A DNA stretch of 64,000 bases, taken from contig NZ_JAFIQX010000006.1 of NCBI RefSeq assembly GCF_017356035.1, forward strand, positions 248,001-312,000, read 5' to 3'. Under the pieces are notes generated by a model, which saw only the letters and a list, made by a program, of their open reading frames with translations, searched no databases and had not been told where the DNA came from. Both the position numbers and the translations under genes were made by a program. The stretch is from Longitalea luteola. Lineage in GTDB: Bacteria > Bacteroidota > Bacteroidia > Chitinophagales > Chitinophagaceae. This document shows, piece after piece, positions 1 to 9,149 of this stretch (its first letter is position 1; the number at the start of each line of letters is the position of its first letter).

Positions 1-1
1 G

Positions 2-1171
2 GTAGCACAGCAAACCCATTCACCTTCGGAATTAGCGGAGTTTCTACGCTGGCTGAAGTCGCTCCCCGGTGAGCAGGCGGCAGCAGCGCTGGACAAATAT
101 GAACAGGTGTTCAGCACAAGGGACACCAATGCCGGCGTTGACAGTGAAGCGCTCCGTCGTATTGAAGAAGGCATAGAAAACCGGTTAGGGCCATGGCCTG
201 CTGTTGATACTATTTCCCAAAAACGTACGCCTGTTGTCTTATACCTGAAAGTAGCCGCCATCTTCGTAGTGGTGCTATCGATAGTGTCATTTTTTCTTTA
301 TCAAAACCAATTCGCGGGCAAACGCAAGCAACCTGTTCCCGCAACTGCAGCCATCGGTCCCGGTAAAAACCAGGCAGTGTTGAAACTGAGCGGGGGCAGG
401 TCCATCCTGCTCGAAGAAGTGGCAGATGGGGTAATTACAATGAATGATAAAGCAACCGGTTTTGAAAAGAAAAGTGGTTTGCTGGTAGCAAAAGGTGATG
501 GACAAACGCCCGACGATGCCGGGGCCATCAATATGCTGGAAACACCCAAAGGCGGGCAATACCAGCTGGCATTGCCCGATGGTTCGCGGGTATGGGTGAA
601 TGCATCCACCCGTCTGTTCTTCCCAACGGTTTTTAAGCCGGGCGAAAGAAAAGTAAAGGTGTTGGGCGAAGCTTATTTCGAAGTGAAATCTGATCCCAAA
701 AATCCATTTATCGTTGAGACGGGTACGGGCGCCTTTTTACGTGTGCTCGGTACAAGTTTTAATGTGAGCGCTTACCCGGAAGATGCACAGGAGATCACAA
801 CCCTGTTAACCGGCAGTCTGCAGGTTACCCGCAGTCAGTCCCAGGTACTGCTGAAGCCCGGGCAGCAGGCCATCGTAAACCCGGAAAAAATTATGGATGT
901 GCAGGAAGTAGAAACCAGTTACGCAGTAGCCTGGAAAGAAGGATATTTTATGTTTAACAGAGAACCGGTCAAAGACGTGATGAACAAGATAGCCCGCTGG
1001 TATGACGTAGAGGTAGTGTATGAAGGGCCTGTTATAGAAACCCGGTTTTGGGGCACTGTATCCCGGTTCTCCCGGGTAAGCGATGTCCTGAAAATGCTTG
1101 AAGCAACGGGACGCGTGCATTTCACCATTGAAGGAAGAAAGATCATTGTAAGGAAGACGCTTAAGGCTTAA
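2..1171 (+). CDS. FecR-family anti-sigma factor (5' partial)
   Basis: The reading frame is open to the left edge of the window, so the true start lies upstream; GTG at 107 is only the first internal start-like codon. One membrane segment (about 239-305, VVLYLKVAAIFVVVLS...) separates a short cytoplasmic part from a periplasmic part. The periplasmic part holds a FecR domain (LPDGSRVWVNAST, then GEAYFEV) and a C-terminal DUF4974-like region (EPVKDVMNKIARWYDVEV). Proteins of this family hold an ECF sigma factor and release it when a partner TonB receptor signals. The sigma gene would be expected just upstream, outside the window. The downstream SusC carries an STN signalling domain, which fits this pairing. 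The stop codon and last four residues are made from a heptamer repeat. Confidence 0.93.
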   Translation, partial: VAQQTHSPSELAEFLRWLKSLPGEQAAAALDKYEQVFSTRDTNAGVDSEALRRIEEGIENRLGPWPAVDTISQKRTPVVLYLKVAAIFVVVLSIVSFFLYQNQFAGKRKQPVPATAAIGPGKNQAVLKLSGGRSILLEEVADGVITMNDKATGFEKKSGLLVAKGDGQTPDDAGAINMLETPKGGQYQLALPDGSRVWVNASTRLFFPTVFKPGERKVKVLGEAYFEVKSDPKNPFIVETGTGAFLRVLGTSFNVSAYPEDAQEITTLLTGSLQVTRSQSQVLLKPGQQAIVNPEKIMDVQEVETSYAVAWKEGYFMFNREPVKDVMNKIARWYDVEVVYEGPVIETRFWGTVSRFSRVSDVLKMLEATGRVHFTIEGRKIIVRKTLKA

Positions 1172-1200
1172 AGCTTAAGACTTAAAGCTTAAGGCTTGTT
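1159..1200. repeat. GCTTAAR heptamer tandem repeat, six units
   Basis: Six consecutive 7-bp units can be laid end to end: GCTTAAG, GCTTAAA, GCTTAAG, ACTTAAA, GCTTAAG, GCTTGTT. The array begins inside the fecR coding sequence and supplies its last codons and TAA stop. It is separated by 23 bp from a second heptamer array of a different sequence family. Confidence 0.9.
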
Positions 1201-1223
1201 TGCAATAGGCGCCCTGCGCTTTT

Positions 1224-1400
1224 GCGTTCAGCGTTTTGCGTTCTGCGTTCAGCGTTTTGCGTTTTGCGTTCAGCGTTCTGCGTTCAGCGTTCAGCGTTCA
1301 GCGTTCTGCGTTCAGCGTTTAGCGTTCAGCCGTTCAGCCGTTTAGCGTTTAGCGTTTAGCGTTCCGCGTTCAGCGTTTTGCGTTTCGCCTTTAGCCTTCA
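1224..1400. repeat. GCGTTYN heptamer tandem array, about 25 units
   Basis: About 25 uninterrupted units of consensus GCGTTCA, GCGTTTT, GCGTTCT or GCGTTTA tile this interval exactly. Two units are 8 bp (GCCGTTCA, GCCGTTTA), and the last two are GCCTTTA and GCCTTCA. The array fills nearly all of the gap between fecR and the STN-SusC gene and ends about 18 bp before the susC start. No promoter consensus could be recognised in this gap, so the array may carry or replace upstream control sequence. Function is unknown. Confidence 0.95.
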
Positions 1401-1418
1401 GCCTAAATTATGTAATCT

Positions 1419-4400
1419 ATGACATTAAACCCAGGTACAGCTCGTGTACCAACCAAAATTAACCAACTGCAAAAATTGCTCATTACCATGAAGCTGCTAT
1501 TGTTCCTGTTGTTTACCATGCTGCAGGTAAATGCCAATAGCTATGCCCAGGGCATCTCGCTCAAAGGCCGCAGCATACCCATCGAGCGCATCTTTCTCGA
1601 GATCAGAAAACAGACCGGCCTGGCGGTGTTATGTGAAACGGAAGTGCTGGAAAGCATTAAACCGCTCACTGTAAATTTCAACAAAACACCGGTTACTGAT
1701 GTATTGGCGTTCTGCCTGAAGCAAACGCTGTATACCTATCAGCTGGAAAAAAACAGTATTGTGATCAGGGCGATCACGCGGCCTGAACAAAGAACGCCTG
1801 ACAAGGAGATCGTGCAACAGGTGATCACGGGCAGGGTTACTGATGAACAGGGCAATCCGCTGCCAGGCGTGAATGTACGAACCAATAATGACAGGGGAAC
1901 CATCACCGGGGCCGACGGAACTTTTAGTCTGACCGTGCCTGATGATGTAACCAGTCTTACATTCAGCTATATCGGGTACCAGCCCAGGACCGTGGCATTG
2001 GCCGGACAAACCACCATTAATATCACGCTGAACAAAATGCCCGACAATCTGAACGAGGTAGTGATCATAGGATATGGAACCAAAAGAAAGGCCGACCTCG
2101 TGGGTGCTGTCGATCGCGTAAAGGCAGCACAAATTGAAGACCGGCCGGTAGGTAATGTTATGCAGGCCCTACAGGGGCTATCGCCCAGTCTGGTCATTCA
2201 GCAGCGCAATATGAATCCCAACAACAACTCGATGAACATCAACCTGCGGGGTATCAGCACTTTTGGCAATAACTCGCCCTTACTGGTGATCGACGGGGTG
2301 ATCAGCAACGACGTTAGCGACATGAATAACCTGAATCCAAATGATATTGAGGAGATCTCGGTATTAAAAGATGCCGGCAGCGCAGCCATTTATGGATCGC
2401 GTTCAGCCAATGGCGTTATCCTTATTTCCACCAAAAAAGGCAAACCCGGCATGAAGCCTGTAGTGAGCTTCACAGGCCTCGTGGGTTCACAAAATCCTCA
2501 GGTATTGATCAAACCCCTGAAGGGATACCAGAATGCATTGCTTCGTAATGACTCGTATATTAATTCAGGCGCCGACCCCATTTACTCACCGGAGCAGATC
2601 CGTCAATTTGCCACGGGCGACAGCGAGTATGGCCTGAAAAGCATTTTACAGAATGCGCTGCAACAGAATTATAACCTCAGTTTGCAGGGCGGGTCACAGA
2701 ATACCAGTTACATGGTGTCGCTCGGGTATTATGATCAGCAAAGTAATTTCAGGGGCGATTATGGAATGAAACGATATAATCTTCGCTCCAATGTAACTAC
2801 AACGGTTGGCCGGTTAAAAATGTCTACCATACTTTGGTATAACAGAACTGAAGGAAAAGCTTACCAGAGCGACGAAGGGTTCCTCATCGCCGATGCATCG
2901 CGTGTGCCTGTGTATAATACATATATCCTGAAAGACAGTAATGGTCGTTATTATAATAACGATGTGCTTACGGGCGGAAACCCTTTAGCCGCACTGGAGC
3001 ACGGAGGTTATACAAAGACCATCAACGATAATTTCCAGGGCAGTTTGAATGGCGAGCTCAGGCTGTTCGATGGCTTGAAAGCAAAAGGGTTGGTTGGCCT
3101 CGACGTTCGGCCTGAAAACAGGTTGATCAGGCGGTATTACTGGCCTGTGTACAGTTTATCGGGCGGCGAAACGCCGGTTAATCAGAACGCGTCGAAGGAT
3201 TACCATATTGAAGATTTCAGTGCCAATGCCACGCTGCTGAATGTGCAGGCCATGCTCGACTATAACAAAACCTTCGCAGGCAGGCACAATGTTACTGCAC
3301 TGGCTGGCTTTTCAAATGAGTCGTACCGCCAAAAACGACAGGAACTAAAAAAGCGGTATGTTGATCCGGTGCTGGGTATTCCCATCGATGGCACCGTTAT
3401 TGACCAGACCAGCTACAATACGGTAGGTGGCACTACCGAAAGAAGTATCTATTCTTACTTTGGGCGGCTGGGCTATGCTTTTGCCGACAGGTATTATGCA
3501 GAAGGCAGCTTCCGGTACGACGGTTCTTCCAAATTCGCCGGCAATAACCGCTGGGGATTTTTCCCTTCTGTATCGCTGGGCTGGCGCATTACAGAAGAGC
3601 GATTTTTTGATTGGTGGAAAAACAGGATCGGCGATCTGAAGTTCCGCGGTACCTACGGCAAGCTGGGTAATCAGAACATAGACGATTATCAAACCCTTAC
3701 CACCTACGACATCCATATCAATCAATATGGCTTTAACAATGTTGCCGTACCGGGAACGGGTTATACATTCGGCAACCCTGAATTGAAATGGGAAACGACC
3801 ACCTCAGGTAATATTGGCGCAGATGCCACCTTCTTAAAAGGGAGTTTGAGAGTTGGATTCGACTATTTCCAGAAAATAACGAAAGGTATTCTGTTAACGC
3901 CCCAGACACCGTTGGTATTGGGCGGTGCAGTACCCAAAGCCAATCTCGGCGAAATGAAGAACCAGGGCTGGGAGCTCACCATTGACTATTCCCTTCGTCA
4001 CAACGATCTCAATCATTCTTTTGGATTCAACATAGCTGACTCCTGGAACGAGGTGACCGCATTCGAAGGCTATGAACAGATCAGCAAAGCCGATGAAATT
4101 GAACGCATCATCCGGGTAGGCTTGCCTTTATACAGTTACTATGGCTATAAAACAGATGGCCTGTTCCGGAACGAAGCCGATGTTAAAAATTCCGCGCTGC
4201 CCATTGGCGTATCGCCTAAGCCGGGAGATGTTAAATACAAGGATCGCAATGGCGACGGTATTATCAACGATAATGACCGCTATGTATTGGGGCATGCCTT
4301 CCCCCGGCTCACATTCGGTTTCAACTACTCACTTCAATGGAAAGGACTTGCCCTGAACATGCTGTGGCAGGGTGTTGGGAAACGCGATATGGCCCTGAGA

Positions 4401-4820
4401 GGGGAGACCATAGAACCTTTTCATGGCGGTTATTCGTTCGTGATGTTCGAGCACCAGCTCGATTACTGGACGCCTGCCAATCCTGACGCCCGATGGCCAA
4501 GGTTGACGGCGCCCGGTACCGCTTCAACGATAAATAATTACGGTAGGGGATCAGACTTCAACCTCTTCAATGGCGCCTATGTACGATTGAAGAACATCCA
4601 GCTCGGTTATACACTGCCCAAAAAGCTCACCACAAAATATGGCTTAAATAAGCTCAATGTTTTTGTGAACGGGCAAAACCTGCTAACGTTCAGTGAAATT
4701 GATTTTGTTGATCCCGAGTCTACTGAGTTTGGCAACAACATGAATAGCAGCGGCGCCAACAGCGCCCGTAATTATCCACGGCTATTATATATAGGAGGAG
4801 GTATCCATGTGGAATTTTAA
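1419..4820 (+). CDS. SusC-type TonB-dependent receptor with STN signalling domain
   Basis: This is an outer-membrane glycan importer, the barrel partner of the next gene's SusD. Order of parts: a 23-residue extension before a signal peptide (MKLLLFLLFTML... from residue 24), an STN domain (about 45-120), a CarboxypepD_reg-like domain (ITGRVTDEQGNPLPGVNV, about 137-210), the plug with NEVVIIGYGTKRKADLVGAV and an intact ALYGS-like AIYGSRSANGVILI stretch, then a barrel to residue 1133. The STN domain normally contacts a FecR protein in the periplasm, which links this gene to the fecR gene upstream. Related proteins often carry a similar N-terminal extension, so ATG 1419 is kept; ATG 1488 is the alternative. 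Confidence 0.95.
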   Translation: MTLNPGTARVPTKINQLQKLLITMKLLLFLLFTMLQVNANSYAQGISLKGRSIPIERIFLEIRKQTGLAVLCETEVLESIKPLTVNFNKTPVTDVLAFCLKQTLYTYQLEKNSIVIRAITRPEQRTPDKEIVQQVITGRVTDEQGNPLPGVNVRTNNDRGTITGADGTFSLTVPDDVTSLTFSYIGYQPRTVALAGQTTINITLNKMPDNLNEVVIIGYGTKRKADLVGAVDRVKAAQIEDRPVGNVMQALQGLSPSLVIQQRNMNPNNNSMNINLRGISTFGNNSPLLVIDGVISNDVSDMNNLNPNDIEEISVLKDAGSAAIYGSRSANGVILISTKKGKPGMKPVVSFTGLVGSQNPQVLIKPLKGYQNALLRNDSYINSGADPIYSPEQIRQFATGDSEYGLKSILQNALQQNYNLSLQGGSQNTSYMVSLGYYDQQSNFRGDYGMKRYNLRSNVTTTVGRLKMSTILWYNRTEGKAYQSDEGFLIADASRVPVYNTYILKDSNGRYYNNDVLTGGNPLAALEHGGYTKTINDNFQGSLNGELRLFDGLKAKGLVGLDVRPENRLIRRYYWPVYSLSGGETPVNQNASKDYHIEDFSANATLLNVQAMLDYNKTFAGRHNVTALAGFSNESYRQKRQELKKRYVDPVLGIPIDGTVIDQTSYNTVGGTTERSIYSYFGRLGYAFADRYYAEGSFRYDGSSKFAGNNRWGFFPSVSLGWRITEERFFDWWKNRIGDLKFRGTYGKLGNQNIDDYQTLTTYDIHINQYGFNNVAVPGTGYTFGNPELKWETTTSGNIGADATFLKGSLRVGFDYFQKITKGILLTPQTPLVLGGAVPKANLGEMKNQGWELTIDYSLRHNDLNHSFGFNIADSWNEVTAFEGYEQISKADEIERIIRVGLPLYSYYGYKTDGLFRNEADVKNSALPIGVSPKPGDVKYKDRNGDGIINDNDRYVLGHAFPRLTFGFNYSLQWKGLALNMLWQGVGKRDMALRGETIEPFHGGYSFVMFEHQLDYWTPANPDARWPRLTAPGTASTINNYGRGSDFNLFNGAYVRLKNIQLGYTLPKKLTTKYGLNKLNVFVNGQNLLTFSEIDFVDPESTEFGNNMNSSGANSARNYPRLLYIGGGIHVEF

Positions 4821-4845
4821 AGCACGTCAATTCAAACCAGGAATT

Positions 4846-6465
4846 ATGAAAATGAAGGATCTTCTTACCATACTGTTGACAGGCTATTTGTTTGCCGGAT
4901 GTGTGAAGCTGGATGTGGTGCCTACCAACAAGTTCACCGACGAAACATACTGGACAACTGAAGATAAAGCCAATTCTGTTTTGAACATGGCCTATCGCCA
5001 GCTGTTCACGAACGATTATTTCATGTTAAATGAAATATTGAGCGATAATGTTTACAATGGGTATGGAACCACCAATGAAAAGGTGATCGCCCTGGGACTG
5101 GCAGATGCTTCGAACGGACGATTTGAGAGTGAATGGAAAGCCTGTTATGAAGGCATCAAGACCTGCCATACATTCCTGGCCAATATAGACAGGGTAACTA
5201 CCATGACCGAAGAATTGAAGACAAAAAGAAAAGCCGAGATCCGTTTTATTCGCGCATGGCTTTTTCTGGAGCTCACCACCTGGTATGGCGATGTTCCCCA
5301 TTTTACAGAAGATATCACGCTCACACAGTCAAAAAAAATGGAGCGTAAGCCGCAGGCTGAGATCATGGCATGGATCCACCAGGAGTTGGAAGAAGTGGCC
5401 GCCGTTTTACCTAAACGTGAAGACTATGCCGCGGCAGATAACGGCAGGATCACCAGTGGCGCCGCCGTTGCATTGAACGCCCGTGCTTACCTGTACGAAA
5501 GCAACTGGGGCAAAGTAGCAGAAAATTGTGATAAGCTCATCAACAGCACTGCCTATGGCACCTATAGCTTATTTCCCAACTATGAACAATTATTCTGGGT
5601 TAGCAATGAATACAACCCTGAGATCATTTTAAGTCTTCAGTATGTACCCATAAACAGGACCTGGGGCAACCTGGTTGATTATGCGCCCATGTCGGCCAAC
5701 GCCCGGCTTTGCCTGGCAGGGCCCACCCAGGAACTGGTGAATACGTACCTGATGAAAAATGGCAGGAAGTGGACGACGGCAGACCCTGATTATGCAGGCC
5801 GCGATCCGCGGCTGGCAGCCACCATTGTGTATGATGGTTCTACATGGACCGACAGATCCGGCAACACATATCAGGTCGTTATTCATCCGGACGGCACTAC
5901 GCCTCCCAACAAAATATCTGATAAGTACACGGGCGCAGGAACAGCCCAAACACCAACAGGTTATTACTACCGTAAGTTCTGCGATCCCAATCCTGCATCG
6001 TATACCGGAGGTAGCTGGGAATCGAGCCTGAACCTGCCACTGATCCGTTTTGCTGATGTATTGCTGATGTATGCCGAAGCAAAGAACGAACTGAAAGAAA
6101 TGAACGCCACTATATGGGATCAAACGATAAAGAAATTGCGGCAAAGGGCAGGCTTCGATAATACGCCTGAGGCAATGGACCTGCCGGCCGGCGACGAAGC
6201 AGTATTACGCGAGGTGATCCGGAATGAACGGCGGGTTGAACTGGCGCTGGAAGGATTGCGGATATTTGATATCCGCCGGTGGAAAACCGCAGAAACCGTC
6301 CTGACCCAGGAACGGCATGGAGCAAAATTCGATAAAAGCAGTGGCAGTTATGATTATATTAAACTGCCTGCCGGAAGCTTTAACCGTAACAGGGATTATC
6401 TATGGGCAATTCCAAGAGCAGAACGATTATTGAACCCGAACCTCACTCAAAACCCCGGTTACTGA
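4846..6465 (+). CDS. SusD/RagB-family glycan-binding lipoprotein
   Basis: This is the surface lipoprotein that caps the preceding SusC barrel and binds the oligosaccharide. A lipoprotein signal with lipobox (LLTGYLFAGC) starts at ATG 4846, giving 539 residues. Upstream ATG 4807 is preceded by AGGAGG, but that stretch encodes the SusC C-terminus, and the extension would add a non-typical n-region, so 4846 is preferred. Family features are the N-terminal TPR-like helices (FIRAWLFLELTTWYGDVP) and the C-terminal SusD signature (RLADVLLMYAEA-like FADVLLMYAEAKNE, then RRVELALEGLRIFDIRRW). It is translationally close to susC. Confidence 0.95.
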   Translation: MKMKDLLTILLTGYLFAGCVKLDVVPTNKFTDETYWTTEDKANSVLNMAYRQLFTNDYFMLNEILSDNVYNGYGTTNEKVIALGLADASNGRFESEWKACYEGIKTCHTFLANIDRVTTMTEELKTKRKAEIRFIRAWLFLELTTWYGDVPHFTEDITLTQSKKMERKPQAEIMAWIHQELEEVAAVLPKREDYAAADNGRITSGAAVALNARAYLYESNWGKVAENCDKLINSTAYGTYSLFPNYEQLFWVSNEYNPEIILSLQYVPINRTWGNLVDYAPMSANARLCLAGPTQELVNTYLMKNGRKWTTADPDYAGRDPRLAATIVYDGSTWTDRSGNTYQVVIHPDGTTPPNKISDKYTGAGTAQTPTGYYYRKFCDPNPASYTGGSWESSLNLPLIRFADVLLMYAEAKNELKEMNATIWDQTIKKLRQRAGFDNTPEAMDLPAGDEAVLREVIRNERRVELALEGLRIFDIRRWKTAETVLTQERHGAKFDKSSGSYDYIKLPAGSFNRNRDYLWAIPRAERLLNPNLTQNPGY

Positions 6466-6473
6466 AAATAAAA

Positions 6474-6630
6474 TTCAAGAACCAAATCACAAGAACCAAA
6501 TAAAAAACATAAATCCCAAATCCAGGTGTAAAATGGTGGTGTTTCATTTGGTGCTTGATTTTTACATTTTGAGATTTTTTTGGTTCTTGGTATTTGAGAT
6601 TTGAGGTTTTTGGTTCTAGGTATTTGAGAT
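6474..6630. repeat. AT-rich imperfect inverted repeat in intergenic gap
   Basis: The gap between susD and the SusE-like gene carries two copies of AAGAACCAAAT on the left and several copies of the complementary ATTTGG/TTGGTTCT pattern on the right, mixed with GAGATTT and TATTTGAGAT units. It looks like a low-complexity interspersed element of non-coding type. No open frame of note lies inside. A strong intrinsic terminator could not be called. Confidence 0.6.
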
Positions 6631-6658
6631 TTTTTTCGTGAACTACAATAATTACAAA

Positions 6659-7780
6659 ATGAATAATAATAATAAATTATCTATAGCCTTCCTTAGCCTG
6701 TTGTTGGCAATCTTCGGATGCACTAAGGATAACAAGTTCAAAGAAGTTACGGTAACAGCAGTAAACACACTGTACTCGCCCGATGACGGACGCAATGTGA
6801 TATTGCAATCCGCCGGATCGGCCACTTTGTATTTCGAATGGGAGAAAGCGGTAGCCGAAGACAACGGGGTGGTGTATTACGACGTTTTATTTGATAAACA
6901 CGATGGCGATTTTTCGAATCCTGTATTTGTAGTAGCCGCCGACAACAACGGTACCAGCACGGGAAGCAGCATTACCCATAAGGTATTGAACAAGATCGGG
7001 AAACTGGCAGGTATAGCATCTGGCAAAGAAGGCCGGCTAAAATGGACGGTAGCGTCTTCCCGGGGGCTTACAAGAGTTGTGTCCGCAAACGTACGCACCA
7101 TTAATATTACCAGGACCAATGGCATCGATGCGCCGGATGCGCTGTTCCTGACAGGCGAAGGAACGGAAGGTGGAAGCAGTTTGGCGCAGGCATTGACAGT
7201 GAAAGCGCTGCCAGGCGGCAATGAGTTTGAAATTTATACCAGGCTGCTGGCCGGCAAAAAATATACTTTCGTTGACTCAAAGACCAGCGTATCCCGTACA
7301 TTCTCGGTGAACACCAACGGTACGTCCCTCAATGAATCGGCCGATGGCGCCACAGTGGCGAAAGAGGGCGTATACAGGATCCACCTCGATTTTACCACCG
7401 CATCGGTTACACTTGCAGAAATTACACAACTCGACTTTTTCATGTGTACACCCCAAAAGCGCGAAACACTTACCTACCAGGGCAAAGGCGTTTGGAAAGT
7501 GAACGACATAGTGCCTGACTTTACCACGAACTGGAGCGATGACAGGTATTTCTTCTGGATGACCATTGCAGGATCAGAACAAAAAATCGGCAGTTCTCAA
7601 AGAGACAACCAGCCGCCGGCTACAACAACCGGATCCTACTTTTATTTGAATTTTTACCCCACCGATAAAAATCAATGGGATTATTCTTTCAAGTTCCCGA
7701 ACAGATCGGTGAAGAAATGCAGTATCGTTGTTTCTTTCAGCCCCGATGCTGCCAACTATACCCATGAAGTGATATACTAA
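6659..7780 (+). CDS. SusE/SusF-like outer-membrane lipoprotein
   Basis: A 373-residue lipoprotein starts at ATG 6659 with signal MNNNNKLSIAFLSLLLAIFGC; the upstream GTG at 6638 is disregarded. An N-terminal SusE-like immunoglobulin domain (about 25-130, VTAVNTLYSPDDGRNVILQ, then LYFEWEKA) is followed by two C-terminal beta domains ending in a segment about a folded substrate-binding module (DRYFFWMTIAGSEQKIG). Proteins of this type bind glycans at the cell surface, next to the SusCD complex. Position between SusD and a GH76 enzyme supports the role. The exact ligand cannot be read from sequence. Confidence 0.8.
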   Translation: MNNNNKLSIAFLSLLLAIFGCTKDNKFKEVTVTAVNTLYSPDDGRNVILQSAGSATLYFEWEKAVAEDNGVVYYDVLFDKHDGDFSNPVFVVAADNNGTSTGSSITHKVLNKIGKLAGIASGKEGRLKWTVASSRGLTRVVSANVRTINITRTNGIDAPDALFLTGEGTEGGSSLAQALTVKALPGGNEFEIYTRLLAGKKYTFVDSKTSVSRTFSVNTNGTSLNESADGATVAKEGVYRIHLDFTTASVTLAEITQLDFFMCTPQKRETLTYQGKGVWKVNDIVPDFTTNWSDDRYFFWMTIAGSEQKIGSSQRDNQPPATTTGSYFYLNFYPTDKNQWDYSFKFPNRSVKKCSIVVSFSPDAANYTHEVIY

Positions 7781-7841
7781 TGAACAAAGAACTTAAAATG
7801 GATAGGGTCTCATGATCAGGAATTCAATAAAAAAATTGCAA

Positions 7842-8999
7842 ATGCAAAAGATCTTGTTACTTGCCGGCACTGCGCTCATCCTTGCCTGCGGCAAAATAAA
7901 GGACGTATACGTTGATAGTAGTATCAAACACAATATTGACTGGACTGCAGCTGCAGACAGCAGCAGCACCAGCTTCGTAAACGTATATTGGAACTCAACC
8001 AGACATCATTTTAATAATGACAATTTTGGCACCGTAAACCAGTTTGATTACTGGCCGGAAGCACACGGCCTGGATGTTTTGGTAGACGCTTATAAACGTA
8101 CCGGCAGCGCCATGTATAAAGATCGTATCAATGCATTTTACGAAGGCGTAAAAGCAAAGAATGGCGGCCGCTTCTATAATAATTATTATGACGATATGGG
8201 TTGGCATGGAATGGCCCACTTACGCGCATTTGAAGCAACCGGCGATACGCGGTATGAGGCATCCGCCAAAGAATTATGGCAATGGATCGCAGCCGGCTGG
8301 AATGATTTCGATGGGGGCGGCATACCCTGGAATCATGAAAATACCGATGCAGGGCGCAGCAAGGGTATTCCTTCCAATGGACCCGCGGCGATTATAGCGG
8401 CCCGCAGATGGCAGAAATACGGTCCAACGGAAATTGTGAACGGCCTCAACAATCTTCAATGGCTTGAAAAGATCTACAACTGGATGAAAGAACATCGCGT
8501 TGTTCAACAATCCGGCCGGGTATTTGAAAAATTGAATGACCCCAAAGGCGATTGGACCTACAATGCGGGCACTTATATGGGAGCAGCCCTGGAGTATTAT
8601 AACATCACTGGTAACAAGGTATACCTGAATGACGCCATCAAAACAGCAGACTGGGCAACCAGCACACTGATCAACTCGAACAACAAAGTGTTGAGCGACT
8701 GGGCAGAACAGCAGGACCACGACGTTAACCTGTTCAAAGGCATTTTCGTGCGTTACCTTACTTTGCTGATCAGGCATAAAGACCTGCCTGAGACCGACAA
8801 AAAAAGATATGTGTATTTTCTCAGGAACAGTGCGCAGTTATTGTGGACGGCAGGCGCTGTTAAAAGCCCGGTTATTTTGTTTGGTTACCATTGGTGGCAG
8901 GCACCGGTCGAATCAAAAGTTGCGTTGCGTACGCAACTAAGCGCCTGTATGTTGATGGAATCGCTGGCTTTACTGAAAGCAGAAGGCTACCTGGACTAA
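7842..8999 (+). CDS. Glycoside hydrolase family 76 lipoprotein (endo-alpha-1,6-mannanase-like)
   Basis: A lipoprotein signal (MQKILLLAGTALILACGK) starts at ATG 7842, giving 385 residues; ATG 7812 would add ten residues ahead of it. GH76 enzymes are (alpha/alpha)6 barrels with two adjacent catalytic aspartates. Here NNYYDDMGWHGMAHLRA gives D117-D118 and matches that motif, and GGGIPWNHENTD plus SNGPAAIIAARRW are further family-like stretches. It probably cuts mannan backbone at the cell surface for import by the SusCD pair upstream. It is the last gene of that run and is followed by a 16-bp inverted repeat. Confidence 0.87.
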   Translation: MQKILLLAGTALILACGKIKDVYVDSSIKHNIDWTAAADSSSTSFVNVYWNSTRHHFNNDNFGTVNQFDYWPEAHGLDVLVDAYKRTGSAMYKDRINAFYEGVKAKNGGRFYNNYYDDMGWHGMAHLRAFEATGDTRYEASAKELWQWIAAGWNDFDGGGIPWNHENTDAGRSKGIPSNGPAAIIAARRWQKYGPTEIVNGLNNLQWLEKIYNWMKEHRVVQQSGRVFEKLNDPKGDWTYNAGTYMGAALEYYNITGNKVYLNDAIKTADWATSTLINSNNKVLSDWAEQQDHDVNLFKGIFVRYLTLLIRHKDLPETDKKRYVYFLRNSAQLLWTAGAVKSPVILFGYHWWQAPVESKVALRTQLSACMLMESLALLKAEGYLD

Positions 9000-9018
9000 C
9001 GAACGCAATCGGTTGCTT

Positions 9019-9060
9019 TGATAAATTTGCGCAACTTCAACCGTTTGCGCAAGTTTATCA
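9019..9060. promoter_or_regulatory. 16-bp inverted repeat containing two TTGCGCAA palindromes
   Basis: The arms 9019-9034 and 9045-9060 pair over 16 bp with one G-U type mismatch and a 10-nt loop. Each arm also holds its own 8-bp palindrome TTGCGCAA (9027-9034 and 9045-9052), 18 bp centre to centre. It could be a terminator hairpin for the GH76 gene, though no T-run follows. It could also be a paired operator, because it abuts the candidate promoter for the GH123 gene. Confidence 0.6.
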
Positions 9061-9089
9061 TTGGGCATCTCAAAAAAAAGGTAGATTTG
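9060..9089 (+). promoter_or_regulatory. Candidate Bacteroidota promoter for GH123-GH20 unit
   Basis: TAGATTTG at 9082-9089 is a perfect TAnnTTTG -7 element. ATTG at 9060-9063, one base off TTTG, lies 18 bp upstream as a possible -33 element. The GH123 start codon is about 60 nt downstream. The -33 region touches the inverted repeat, so regulator binding there could block this promoter. Confidence 0.5.
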
Positions 9090-9149
9090 TCAGGTAAGTT
9101 TTTTTAATGTCTTGAAATTTATCTGTCAAACAAAGCCCAAACGCTAACG

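Noticed and set aside
1224-1400. Possible CRISPR array
   Set aside because: Units are 7 bp and contiguous with no spacers, so it is a simple tandem repeat.
4807-4845. Upstream SusD start at 4807 with AGGAGG before it
   Set aside because: The AGGAGG is part of the SusC C-terminal codons, and the lipoprotein signal reads best from ATG 4846; Shine-Dalgarno sites are weak guides in Bacteroidota.
8891-9097. 68-codon open frame overlapping the end of the GH76 gene
   Set aside because: Mostly a shadow frame of GH76, and its tail is the inverted repeat.
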